A DNA stretch of 64,000 bases, from positions 2,418,001-2,482,000 of the forward strand of contig NZ_CP028365.1 of NCBI RefSeq assembly GCF_003033925.1. The letters run 5' to 3'. The notes under the pieces were generated by a model that was not told the DNA's origin, did no database searches, and was given only the letters and a program-made list of their open reading frames with translations. Origin of the DNA: Tannerella serpentiformis (GTDB taxonomy: Bacteria > Bacteroidota > Bacteroidia > Bacteroidales > Tannerellaceae). Positions 21,378 through 29,764 of this stretch are shown here, piece by piece. Position 1 is the first letter of the stretch. Every line of letters starts with the position of its first letter. Position numbers and translations under genes: made by a program.

Positions 21378-22634
21378 CTATTCCGCGTTGCGCCCTTCGG
21401 ACAGGTGCGTCTCAGGCCGCGTGTCGGGGTAGAGCAGGTATTTGCGTCGCATGAGGCGATAACGATCCAGGTCGGCCTGCCAGGAGGAGCGGATGCGGTC
21501 TTCGGAGAGGCCGGAGGTGATTTGGCGGCGTAGCTCGTCGGTGCCTGCGATGAGGTCGAACATGGCGGAGCGGTTGAAAAAGGTCTTCGCATCACGCCCC
21601 ATGCGGGCGTAGAAGTCCAAGAGGAACCGCAGCGTGAGGCCGCCCTCGAAGGGGAGCTCCCGCAGGTCGTCGCCATAGCAGGTGCGCCCGCGATAGAGTG
21701 GCGCGGAGTCCATGCCGCGGATAGGCTCCGGCGTGAAGGTGAAGCGCCCGGCCCGCTGTGCGGGGTAACCCACGACTTGGAAGGGGAACCGTGTGCCCCG
21801 GCCGACACTCATACACGTGCCCTCGAAGAAACAGAGCGACGGATAGAGGCGCACCGACTGCTGGTTGGGCAGGTTGGGCGACGGCTTGACCATCAGACGG
21901 AACGAGTCTCCGTGCTGCCAACCCGTCATGGGGATGACTGTCAGCTGACAGCGTGCGCCGCCCTGCAGCCACCCCTCGCCATTGATCATCAGGGCCAACT
22001 CGCCGATCGTCAGGCCGTGGAGAATGGGGATGGGGTGCATGCCGACAAACGATCGGTAACGCGGCCGTCGGACGGGGCCGTCGACGAAGTCGTTCGGGTT
22101 GGGCCGATCGAGGACGATAAACGTGCGGCGGCTCGTGGCGCAAGCCTCCATCAGATAGTGCATCGTGCTGATGTAGGTGTAGAAGCGTGCGCCGACGTCT
22201 TGGATGTCGAAGACCACCACGTCGATGTCGCTCATCTGGGCAGTGGTCGGGCGGAGCGTGCGGCCGAAGAGCGACACGATGGGGATGTTGCGCTCGGGGT
22301 GGCGACTGTCGGTCACCCGTGCGCCAGCATCCTCGGCGCCACGAAAGCCATGCTCTGGCGTGAAGACCTTGCGCACATCGATCCCCAGCGCGAGGAGCGT
22401 GTCGAGGAGGTGTGTCTGCCCTGGGCCCACGACGGAGGTCTGATTGACGGCCAGTGCCACGCGTCGGCCTTGCAAGAGGGGGAGGAGGGTGTCGAGTCGC
22501 TCGTTGCCCAGCGTGGGCGGACTATACCTATTATATATGGCCAGCGAGTCGTCCGGGTCGGTCTGGGCCGAGGCTGCGAAGTGTCCGAAGAGGCACGAGA
22601 GGCTGATGAACAGCGGGAGGAGGGGTTTGATCAT
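21378..22634 (-). CDS. namZ: DUF1343 / NamZ-type exo-beta-N-acetylmuramidase
   Basis: 418 residues from ATG 22634; signal peptide MIKPLLPLFISLSCLF...SAQ (1-24) predicts export. Conserved DUF1343 blocks: RRVALAVNQTSVVG (about 56-69), FTPEHGFRG (about 94-102), DVVVFDIQDVGARFYTYI (about 139-156), VLDRPNP and GLTIGELALMINGE. Members of this family release MurNAc from the non-reducing end of peptidoglycan fragments, relevant to bacteria that salvage MurNAc. The specific activity here is inferred from family. A -7 box on the minus strand lies at 22685-22692. Confidence 0.85.
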   Translation of the reverse strand: MIKPLLPLFISLSCLFGHFAASAQTDPDDSLAIYNRYSPPTLGNERLDTLLPLLQGRRVALAVNQTSVVGPGQTHLLDTLLALGIDVRKVFTPEHGFRGAEDAGARVTDSRHPERNIPIVSLFGRTLRPTTAQMSDIDVVVFDIQDVGARFYTYISTMHYLMEACATSRRTFIVLDRPNPNDFVDGPVRRPRYRSFVGMHPIPILHGLTIGELALMINGEGWLQGGARCQLTVIPMTGWQHGDSFRLMVKPSPNLPNQQSVRLYPSLCFFEGTCMSVGRGTRFPFQVVGYPAQRAGRFTFTPEPIRGMDSAPLYRGRTCYGDDLRELPFEGGLTLRFLLDFYARMGRDAKTFFNRSAMFDLIAGTDELRRQITSGLSEDRIRSSWQADLDRYRLMRRKYLLYPDTRPETHLSEGRNAE

Positions 22635-22684
22635 AAAGGGTAGGGGATTACGGATGAATGATAATCGTAAAATGAATCGGGCGG

Positions 22685-22692
22685 CAAAAATA
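22685..22692 (-). promoter_or_regulatory. -7 box upstream of the NamZ-like gene
   Basis: Minus strand TATTTTTG matches TAnnTTTG about 50 bp before ATG 22634. No clear -33 box. Confidence 0.5.
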
Positions 22693-22794
22693 GGCTCGCC
22701 AGATAGTACCCCCAGCCGCCCCCTCCGACAGCTCCCTGCGCCGTACCGTTTCCTCACGAAACGCCGCCTAAAGTTCCGATGAACGATTTGGGCT

Positions 22795-22802
22795 TATTTT
22801 TG
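22795..22802 (+). promoter_or_regulatory. -7 box upstream of the HD-domain gene
   Basis: TATTTTTG matches TAnnTTTG 47 bp before ATG 22850; probably drives the HD gene and lptD, which overlap. Confidence 0.5.
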
Positions 22803-22849
22803 CGCCCCATCAGAAGACGAATTATTCACCAACAACCCACCTCATCGCA

Positions 22850-23386
22850 ATGAACCCATTAGCCATCCTCTCAGCCTATTATCAACCCGGCTCACGGGCT
22901 TATCAGATCTTAGTAAGCCACAGTCGCAGCGTGCGCGACAAGGCGCTGGCGCTGGCAGAGGCTCACCCGGAGCTGGAGCTCGATCGCACGTTTGTCAGTG
23001 AGGCAGCCATGCTGCACGACATAGGTATCTACCTCTGCGATGCGCCTGAGATAGATTGTCATGGCACTTCGCCCTACATCTGCCACGGTTGGCTGGGTGC
23101 TGAACTGATGCGCTCCTTGGGCTATCCCCGTCACGCGCTCGTCTGTGAGCGTCACACCGGCGCAGGACTCTCTCGCGCGATGATTGAGGCACGTAACCTG
23201 CCCATCCCTCCCCACGACATGCTGCCCGTAAGCCTTGAGGAGCAGTTGATCTGCTTTGCCGATAAGTTTTACAGTAAAACGAAGCTCGAGCGAGAGAAGC
23301 CGATCGAGAAGATCAGGCAAGGGCTCGCCGCGTATGGCCAGGAAGACGTGAAACGATTTGATGCGTGGTGCGAACTCTTCCTCTAA
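22850..23386 (+). CDS. HD-domain phosphohydrolase-like protein
   Basis: 178 residues. HD motif AAMLHDIGIYL with His56-Asp57, upstream His in LVSHSRSV (His24), and CERHTGAGL near 107 plus a C-terminal Asp-rich helix (ICFADKFYSK), together a full HD metal site. Such small HD proteins hydrolyse phosphomonoesters or nucleotides in the cytosol; the substrate is unknown. The last 22 bp overlap the GTG start of lptD, so translation is likely coupled. Confidence 0.85.
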   Translation: MNPLAILSAYYQPGSRAYQILVSHSRSVRDKALALAEAHPELELDRTFVSEAAMLHDIGIYLCDAPEIDCHGTSPYICHGWLGAELMRSLGYPRHALVCERHTGAGLSRAMIEARNLPIPPHDMLPVSLEEQLICFADKFYSKTKLEREKPIEKIRQGLAAYGQEDVKRFDAWCELFL

Positions 23387-26300
23387 AGACAGCCTGCCTC
23401 CTGTGCGCCCTCCTGTTTTGTTGCGGCGTACGAGCCCGTCTGCCCCTTCATGCGGCGCAGATGACCTCGCGGCACCCAGCCGCAAACACGGGAACCTCAG
23501 CAATGCCCCCCCCGCGTCTCGTTGTGCATACGAATATCTCGGGTATGCCCTCTCCGCGGAGGGTTGCGCCCATCGATAGCTCGGAAAAGATTTCCCAGCG
23601 ACTCTCCGCGGTCATCGATAGCTCAAAAATGAACTCTCCGCGAGGCGCTGCGCCCATCGATAGCACGGGAAGGATTTCCCAGCGACTATCCGCGGTCATC
23701 GATAGCACGGAAAAGACCTCCCCGCGAGGCGCTGCGCCCATCGATAGCACGGGAAGGATTTCCCAGCGACTCTCTTCGGTCATCGATAGCTCAAAAATGA
23801 GCTCCCCGCGAGGCACTGCGCCCATCGATAGTGCGGAAAGGATTTCCCAGCGTCTTGCTACGGCCATCGACACGGCACGGAAGGACACGGCGCGACGCCG
23901 GAAGAGCATGCTCGAGGCGCCAGTCACCTATCAGGCCTCCGATTCGATCATTATGACGGGGAACAACATGGCCTACCTCTTCGGCGAGGGCAACGTCAAG
24001 TATCGTGACATCGAATTGCAGTCCGAGCGCATAGAAATGAGCATGGACAGCAGCATCGTGTACGCCACTTATGCACTCGACACCGTGGGGAAGGAGTTCG
24101 GCTACCCCCTTTTCATAGAGGGCGAACAGCAGATCGAGGCTCGGACCATGCGATACAACTTCCGAACGCGAAAGGCCTTCGCGGCCGACGTCCTCACGAA
24201 GCAGGGCGAAGGATACCTCATGGCGGAAGCCACAAAAAAGATGTCCGACAATGTGATGAATGTCGCGGACGGCAGATATACCACCTGCGACGAGTACGAC
24301 CATCCTCACTTTTACATCCGCATGACTCGCGCCAAGGTGCGACCCGGAAAAGACATTGTCACCGGGCCTGCCTACCTGGTGATAGAAGACGTGCCGCTCT
24401 ATCCCATCGGGCTTCCGTTTGCGTTTTTCCCCTTCACCGACAAATATTCCTCAGGCATCATTGCGCCAACTTACGGAGACGAGATGGCGCGGGGCTTCAA
24501 CCTCCGGAATGGTGGCTATTACCTCGCGGTGAGCGACTATTTCGATCTGGCGCTTACCGGAGAGATCTACACCAAGGGCTCCTGGGGCGTGGCAGCACGT
24601 TCAGCCTACAAAAAACGCTACCGCTACTCCGGGAATTTCGACGCATCCTATCTGGTAACCAAGCTCGGCGACCGCGGACTCCCTGATTACAGCGTCTCGA
24701 AGGACTTCAAGATCGCCTGGACCCATGCCCAGGATCCGAAAGCGAATCCCTATCGCACCTTCTCGGCTGGCGTGAACTTTACGACAAGTAGCTACAACTA
24801 CAATCAGCTCAACACGCTCTATACACCAGATGGAACGAACAACAATAAGGGTTCGAGCATCAGTATCTCACAACGCTTCCCCAACAATCCCCTTACCGTG
24901 TCGGCTACGATGAATATCAACCAGCGATCACAGGATTCCTCGGTCAGTTTGACTCTCCCCGACATGACGGTCTCCATGAGTAGCATCTATCCGCTCAAGC
25001 GCAAACATGCGGTGGGCCGCGAGCGATGGTATGAGAAGATCTCCATCTCGTATTCTGGCTACTTCCGCAACTCGATCACAGCGAAAGAAAATACGTTCCT
25101 CAAAAAGAACTTCCTACACGACTGGCAGCATGGGATACAACATAACATCCCCGTGAGCGCCACTTATCAGTTCGGATTTCTCAACATCACGCCCTCGGCA
25201 AGCTACACCGAGCGCTGGTATACAAACAAAGTCCATCAGCGCTTCGACACCGCGCGCGGCGGACTCCAGCCCGTCGACACGACTTACGGCTTCTATCGCG
25301 TCTATGATTATCGCGCTGCCATCTCAGCCTCAACTACGATCTACGGATTCTTCAAACCGTGGAAAATCTTCGGCGATAAGGTGCAGATGATCCGTCACAG
25401 CATGGCGCTCTCGGCCTCTTACAACATGGCGCCCGACTTCGGCGCCGCGAACTACGGTTACTACGAGCCATATACTTACACCGACCGCTCGGGGCGCACC
25501 GTTTCGGGCTATTATTCCCCTTACGAAGGTCAAATGTTCGGCGTTCCGGGGCGCGGAAGGCAGGGCGGGATCTCGTTAGCGGTAGACAACAATGTGGAAA
25601 TGAAGGTGCGATCCAACGCCGACTCATCCGGCATCAAAAAAGTCAGCCTCATCGATCGCCTCACCTTACGGATCAACTACAATACGGCCGCCGACTCCTT
25701 CCGATGGAGCGATCTGTCGGTAGATCTTCGTCTCAAGCTCGGAAGTTTCCCCTTGCAGCTCTCGGGAGTCTTCGACACCTACACCTATGGCTACGACGCC
25801 GCCACGGGAGTGCCTTACCGCATCGACAAACCCCGCTGGCAGATGGGGAAAGGTCTCGGGCGACTCCGCTCGACCGGTACCGCCTTCTCTTATACGTTCA
25901 CCAACGACACGTTTAAGAAGCTCTTCTCGCGGAAAGGCGATAAAGACGACGAAAAGAGCAAGCAGAAGGAGCGTGGAAGCGACGAAAATGCCGACGAGAC
26001 CAACTCTACCGACGAGAAACCGGCTCGCGGCACCCGTCTGCGCCAGGCGAAGAAGGACGATACGGGTGAATACGACGCCGACGGCTACTACAACGCCACG
26101 GTGCCTTGGAGCTTCTCCCTCAGTTACAACATGAGCCTCGGTTACGGCTCCTTCAACCCACAAAAGTTGGAGTACAACTATCAGATCCGTCACAATCTGA
26201 GCTTCAGTGGCAACATCAAACCGACGAAGAACTGGAACATTAGCTTCAACGGATCGTATGACTTTGAGGCCAAGAAGATCGCGCACATGACGTGCACCAT

Positions 26301-26457
26301 CACCCGCAATTTGCACTGCTTCACGATGTCCGCCAGCATCATCCCCGTCGGGCCGTGGAAGTCGTACGCCTTCTCTGTGGCCGTCAATTCGTCGCTGCTC
26401 CGCGATCTGAAGTACAATCAGAGCGCCAGCCCACGCGACGTGGCGAAATGGTACTAA
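23365..26457 (+). CDS. lptD: LptD-type LPS-assembly outer-membrane protein with N-terminal repeat insertion
   Basis: 1030 residues. GTG start at 23365 inside the HD gene, followed by a signal peptide (LKTACLLCALLFCCGVRARL). Residues about 65-170 are a 14-residue repeat, alternating xSPRGAAPIDSTGR and ISQRLSAVIDSSKM (eight units). The OstA/LptA-like jellyroll follows (MLEAPVTYQASDSI; YLFGEGNVKYRDIELQSERIEM, about 175-330), then a Bacteroidota LptD barrel with ITLxP-like strands to the C-terminus. A charged Lys/Glu-rich insert lies near 855-905. The protein inserts LPS into the outer leaflet with LptE. Unusual is the repeat array between signal peptide and jellyroll. Confidence 0.88.
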   Translation: MVRTLPLKTACLLCALLFCCGVRARLPLHAAQMTSRHPAANTGTSAMPPPRLVVHTNISGMPSPRRVAPIDSSEKISQRLSAVIDSSKMNSPRGAAPIDSTGRISQRLSAVIDSTEKTSPRGAAPIDSTGRISQRLSSVIDSSKMSSPRGTAPIDSAERISQRLATAIDTARKDTARRRKSMLEAPVTYQASDSIIMTGNNMAYLFGEGNVKYRDIELQSERIEMSMDSSIVYATYALDTVGKEFGYPLFIEGEQQIEARTMRYNFRTRKAFAADVLTKQGEGYLMAEATKKMSDNVMNVADGRYTTCDEYDHPHFYIRMTRAKVRPGKDIVTGPAYLVIEDVPLYPIGLPFAFFPFTDKYSSGIIAPTYGDEMARGFNLRNGGYYLAVSDYFDLALTGEIYTKGSWGVAARSAYKKRYRYSGNFDASYLVTKLGDRGLPDYSVSKDFKIAWTHAQDPKANPYRTFSAGVNFTTSSYNYNQLNTLYTPDGTNNNKGSSISISQRFPNNPLTVSATMNINQRSQDSSVSLTLPDMTVSMSSIYPLKRKHAVGRERWYEKISISYSGYFRNSITAKENTFLKKNFLHDWQHGIQHNIPVSATYQFGFLNITPSASYTERWYTNKVHQRFDTARGGLQPVDTTYGFYRVYDYRAAISASTTIYGFFKPWKIFGDKVQMIRHSMALSASYNMAPDFGAANYGYYEPYTYTDRSGRTVSGYYSPYEGQMFGVPGRGRQGGISLAVDNNVEMKVRSNADSSGIKKVSLIDRLTLRINYNTAADSFRWSDLSVDLRLKLGSFPLQLSGVFDTYTYGYDAATGVPYRIDKPRWQMGKGLGRLRSTGTAFSYTFTNDTFKKLFSRKGDKDDEKSKQKERGSDENADETNSTDEKPARGTRLRQAKKDDTGEYDADGYYNATVPWSFSLSYNMSLGYGSFNPQKLEYNYQIRHNLSFSGNIKPTKNWNISFNGSYDFEAKKIAHMTCTITRNLHCFTMSASIIPVGPWKSYAFSVAVNSSLLRDLKYNQSASPRDVAKWY
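23545..23880 (+). repeat. Tandem array E inside lptD: 42-bp units (84-bp dimers), 8 copies
   Basis: CATCGATAG recurs every 42 bp (23571, 23613, 23655, ...), and TTTCCCAGCG recurs every 84 bp (23591, 23675, 23759, 23843). Units are palindromic in part: GGAAA-AGA-TTTCC in one copy and GGGAAGGATTTCCC in others. The exact multiple of 3 keeps the lptD frame open. The period matches the intergenic arrays. Confidence 0.93.
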
Positions 26458-26613
26458 GCCGTGGAGGCTCCCTCTTCAGGGAGTTCCCTTTTTTACCCCA
26501 TCAAAAAAATACCCCTCCCGGGCATGATCGTCATGAGTCATTCCCCATTCTCCGGTAAGCCGTAGGGCATACGCCGAAGCCTATGGAGGATGGTCTTTCC
26601 GTTTTACATGCCC

Positions 26614-27699
26614 TTAAAGCACCTGCCTACGGTGAAAAAACACCGTCAGCAGGTGCTTTTTGTTGTCTGTGCGGTCACTCCAGCGGACGGCATCCCCTTC
26701 GCTGTGCAAATCCGCCGCACGCACGCCGTCGCGGAGCAGGATCGGCGCCGTCTCCACATGAGCCTCGTCCCAGAGACCTTCCCGGATGAAGTGGCTGTGC
26801 AACTCCGCGCCGCCCTCGACTAAGAGCGACTGGATCTGTCGCTCATGGAGCGCCTGGAGGAGTTGCTGCAGGACGGGCTGCGCCGGGTCTACGTCTATGC
26901 GCGTGACATTGGGCGGCGTCGTCGGGTTACTCGGCGAGGTGAAGAGGAGCGTGGGCACGCGGCCATCGAAGAGGTGCGCCGTGGGGGGCACCTGTCCGTG
27001 TCGATCGAGCAGGAGGCGCACGGGCGACGGTCCCGACCAGTGGCGCACCGTGAGACTCGGATCGTCGAGCCGTGCCGTGCGGGCGCCCACGAGGATACTC
27101 GCCACCTCGGCGCGTAGGCTGTGGACGGCCCGCGTGCTACGCTCGTCGGAGAGGCGTACCGGAGGGCGGTCGGCGTGGAGCCTCCGCGCGTCGATGAAGC
27201 CGTCGGCGCTCTCGGCCCACTTGAGGATCACGTACGGGCGCTGCTCCGTCTGGGCCGTGAGGAAGAACCGATTCATGTGGCGTGCCTCGGCCTCGAGTAC
27301 GCCGACCACCACCTCTACGCCGGCCTCGCGCAACAAGCCGATCCCACGACCTGCCACCTTCGGGAAGGGGTCTACGCAGGCCACGACGACACGTGGAATG
27401 CCCGAGCGACGGATCAAGTCGGCGCAGGGAGGCGTCTTGCCGTGGTGCGAGCAAGGCTCGAGGGTCACGTAGAGCGTTGATCGGCGCAGCAAGTCCCGAT
27501 CGCGGACGGCTGCGATAGCGTGCACCTCCGCATGAGGTCCGCCAAAGGCCCGGTGATAGCCTTCGCCAATGATCCGCCCCTCGTGCACGACCACGGCACC
27601 CACCATCGGGTTCGGCGCAGTCCATCCCGCGCCACATCGCGCCAACGCCAGGCATCGACGCATAAAACGTTCGTCTTCGTTTGTACTTTTGCTATACAT
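26614..27699 (-). CDS. ribD: Riboflavin biosynthesis deaminase/reductase
   Basis: 361 residues. The N-terminal cytidine-deaminase-like domain has the zinc site HAEVH (His56, Glu58) and PCSHHGKTPPC (Cys83, Cys92). The C-terminal reductase domain begins near KWAESADGF (about 160), and EGGAELH is present near 312. It catalyses deamination then reduction of the pyrimidine intermediate in riboflavin synthesis. ribF lies elsewhere in the window (51510). The last 15 codons lie within a strong hairpin. No FMN riboswitch was seen upstream; the upstream gap holds array F. Confidence 0.95.
   Translation of the reverse strand: MYSKSTNEDERFMRRCLALARCGAGWTAPNPMVGAVVVHEGRIIGEGYHRAFGGPHAEVHAIAAVRDRDLLRRSTLYVTLEPCSHHGKTPPCADLIRRSGIPRVVVACVDPFPKVAGRGIGLLREAGVEVVVGVLEAEARHMNRFFLTAQTEQRPYVILKWAESADGFIDARRLHADRPPVRLSDERSTRAVHSLRAEVASILVGARTARLDDPSLTVRHWSGPSPVRLLLDRHGQVPPTAHLFDGRVPTLLFTSPSNPTTPPNVTRIDVDPAQPVLQQLLQALHERQIQSLLVEGGAELHSHFIREGLWDEAHVETAPILLRDGVRAADLHSEGDAVRWSDRTDNKKHLLTVFFHRRQVL
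26616..26661 (+). terminator. Terminator of lptD, overlapping the ribD 3' end
   Basis: AAAGCACCTGC (26616-26626) / GCAGGTGCTTT (26649-26659) with inner ACGGTG/CACCGT and TTTTT on the plus strand. It ends the lptD transcript about 160 bp after its stop. The same bases encode the last residues of ribD, whose stop is at 26614. Confidence 0.8.
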
Positions 27700-27749
27700 A
27701 GATGTTGAATTGTTGAGAGCTAAAGCTCTGTTGAGGTGTTTATTTGTTC

Positions 27750-27945
27750 AATTATTGGCCGCCGTCCCTGATAATCCTCTCCGAGACTTGGAAAATTGGC
27801 CGGCGTCCCTGACGGCCCCCTTCCGAGACTTAGAAAATTGGCCGGCGTCCCTGACGGCCCCCTTCCGGGGGCGGGGAAGTTTGGCCGCCGTCCTTGATAG
27901 TCCTTTCTGAGACTTAGAAAATTGGCCGGCGTCCCTGACGCCTTG
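27750..27945. repeat. Tandem array F: 41-43-bp units, 5 copies
   Basis: TTGGCCGSCGTCC recurs at about 27757, 27798, 27840, 27883 and 27924 (steps 41, 42, 43, 41), with a further isolated half-copy near 28008. Units contain CCGAGACTTAGAAAA linkers. The array occupies the divergent gap 27700-28170 between ribD and prmC, next to the palindrome element at 27957. Confidence 0.88.
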
Positions 27946-27956
27946 ACTTTCTTTTG

Positions 27957-27988
27957 CTTCTTTTCTTGCGTCAAGGCAAGAAAAGAAG
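27957..27988. repeat. Dispersed palindrome, core CTTCTTTTCTTGC, copy 1
   Basis: 13-bp perfect arms CTTCTTTTCTTGC / GCAAGAAAAGAAG around a GTCAAG loop. A GAAGAACTTAATT tail follows, as after copy 2. Confidence 0.85.
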
Positions 27989-28084
27989 ATAAGAGAAGAA
28001 CTTAATTGGTCGGCGTTTCTAACACCTCCTTCCGGATATCCGGTCAATCGAGGGCGTCGGCCTACTTCCCTGCCCCGGAAGGGG

Positions 28085-28114
28085 CCTTTTCTTGCGTCAA
28101 GGCAAGAAAAGAAG
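28085..28114. repeat. Dispersed palindrome, core CTTCTTTTCTTGC, copy 2
   Basis: Same loop GTCAAG and arms CTTTTCTTGC / GCAAGAAAAG, again followed by AAAGAACTTAATT. It lies 128 bp after copy 1 and 57 bp before prmC. Confidence 0.8.
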
Positions 28115-28170
28115 ATCGGAAAAGAACTTAATTAGCCTCTATCATTTCCTCCCTTTCAAATACATTCTCA

Positions 28171-29028
28171 ATGATCGAAACAACAGCCTACCTCCGCGAG
28201 CAATTAGCCGCCATTTACGATCCCGAAGAGACACGCGCGATCAGCCGATGGGTCATCGAGCACGTCACGGGCTACACTCCGGCCCAACAAATACTGGCCA
28301 AAGATACTCCGATCGACCCACAGCAGCGAGAAGTCATCCGAACGATCGTGCGACGGTTAAAGCAGCACGAGCCGATCCAATACATCGTCGGCGAATGCAC
28401 ATTCCATGGCCTGACCTTCTCCGTCAACCCCTCCGTGCTCATCCCCCGCCCCGAGACGGGCGAGTTGGTGGAGCGCATCGTGCAACGCCACGGCGTGGAG
28501 CCCTCCCTGCGGGTGCTCGACATCGGCACCGGCAGCGGGTGCATCGCCATCACGCTCTCGCGACGGCTACTCCGCCCGCAGGTGATGGCCCTCGACCTCT
28601 CTGCCGAGGCCATCCGCACGGCGCAGGCTAACGCCGAGCGCAACGGCGCGGAGGTGCGCTTCGTCTGCGCAGACCTTTTCGACCCACATTTGACGCTTCC
28701 CGGGCCCTTCGACCTCATCGTATCGAATCCGCCGTATGTATGCGACAGCGAGAAGTCAGACATGGCCGCCCATGTACTCGACTATGAGCCGCACGCGGCC
28801 CTCTTCGTCCCCGACGACGACCCCCTGCTGTTCTACAGAGCGATCGCCCGACGCGCCCACGAGTGGCTCACACCCGGCGGATGGCTCTACTTCGAGATCA
28901 ACGCGGCACTATCGGCTGAGACGGCCGCGTTGCTCGTCGCCGAAGGCTACTCCGACATTCAGATCAGTCGTGACATGGAGGGAAAAGACAGGTTTGCGGA
29001 GGGGAGAGTCGATGCCAGGGGTCGGTGA
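28171..29028 (+). CDS. prmC: Peptide chain release factor N5-glutamine methyltransferase
   Basis: 285 residues. The N-terminal helical domain binds the release factor. The methyltransferase domain has motif I VLDIGTGSGCIAI (about 113-125) and the hallmark SNPPYV (about 186-191), which positions the Gln side chain. It methylates the GGQ glutamine of RF1/RF2 with SAM. The C-terminus (GKDRFAEGRV) matches family ends. It starts after array F with no clear promoter seen. Confidence 0.95.
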   Translation: MIETTAYLREQLAAIYDPEETRAISRWVIEHVTGYTPAQQILAKDTPIDPQQREVIRTIVRRLKQHEPIQYIVGECTFHGLTFSVNPSVLIPRPETGELVERIVQRHGVEPSLRVLDIGTGSGCIAITLSRRLLRPQVMALDLSAEAIRTAQANAERNGAEVRFVCADLFDPHLTLPGPFDLIVSNPPYVCDSEKSDMAAHVLDYEPHAALFVPDDDPLLFYRAIARRAHEWLTPGGWLYFEINAALSAETAALLVAEGYSDIQISRDMEGKDRFAEGRVDARGR

Positions 29029-29096
29029 TACACACGATAGGAATGAAAATGAATCCGAATCGATCCTTAGGAGTAGCCCCTCCGGCCGGTAGGGTA

Positions 29097-29118
29097 GGGG
29101 CGTATTGCATACGCCCCT
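29097..29118. repeat. Dispersed palindrome GGGCGTATTGCATACGCCC, copy 1
   Basis: GGGGCGTAT-TGC-ATACGCCCC, near-perfect dyad, downstream of prmC. It forms a pair with copy 2, 64 bp away in opposite spelling of the loop (TGC versus GCA). Confidence 0.9.
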
Positions 29119-29160
29119 CGAGATGTCCGCGAGACATGGATCCGCGGGCCGGGTACATGT

Positions 29161-29182
29161 GGGGCGTATGCAATACGCCCCT
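29161..29182. repeat. Dispersed palindrome GGGCGTATTGCATACGCCC, copy 2
   Basis: GGGGCGTATGCAATACGCCCC, the inverted spelling of copy 1. Between the two lies GTCCGCGAGACATGGATCCG, itself partly dyadic. Confidence 0.9.
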
Positions 29183-29243
29183 ACTTCGGACGCTGCCCCA
29201 ATAACCTATCCGGGGAATGATCGACAAACCCTAATTTTACGAC

Positions 29244-29741
29244 ATGAATACAATCGAAGAGACCGAAATGCTGCACAAGATGGCGGCTTACTGCGCCAGG
29301 ACGGAGCGTTGCCCGTCGGACGTGCGCAAAAAACTGGCAGCGATGGGTGCCACGAGCGACGTGGAGGAGCGCATCGTTGCGCGACTCACCGCAGAACGGT
29401 TCCTCGACGAAGCGCGCTACTGTCGGAGTTTCGTGGAGGACAAATGGCGGTTCAACCGCTGGGGGCGGTTCAAGATCCGCTTCGAGTTGCGCCGACGCGA
29501 CCTTCCGGAGAGTCTGATCGAGGAGGCCCTTGGCGAACTGATCGACGAGGAGGACTATCGCACCGTCCTCGACGAGCTGCTCCGCCGAAAATTAAGAGCC
29601 ATCCGCGCCACGTCGAGCACCGATCGGGCCGTGAAGCTCCTTCGCTACGCCGATAGTAAGGGCTTCGAGCGCAGCGCAGTATTTGACTGTATCCGCGCCA
29701 TGAAGGACGACAACGTAGAAGTCCCAGAAGACATCGACTGA
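29244..29741 (+). CDS. recX: Regulatory protein RecX
   Basis: 165 residues, RecX family: three-helix repeats with YCARTERCPSDVRKKL (about 14-29), the ERFLDEARYCRSFVEDK block (about 52-68) and the KWRFNRWGRFKIRFELRR block (about 68-85). RecX binds RecA filaments and limits strand exchange. No recA is adjacent. The gene is preceded by the paired palindromes and followed by array G. Confidence 0.9.
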   Translation: MNTIEETEMLHKMAAYCARTERCPSDVRKKLAAMGATSDVEERIVARLTAERFLDEARYCRSFVEDKWRFNRWGRFKIRFELRRRDLPESLIEEALGELIDEEDYRTVLDELLRRKLRAIRATSSTDRAVKLLRYADSKGFERSAVFDCIRAMKDDNVEVPEDID

Positions 29742-29764
29742 TCCTCATCCACTGAAAAAAGAGT

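Noticed and set aside
27700-28170. FMN riboswitch upstream of ribD
   Set aside because: I looked for the conserved FMN aptamer strings in the leader and saw only array F and the palindrome element.
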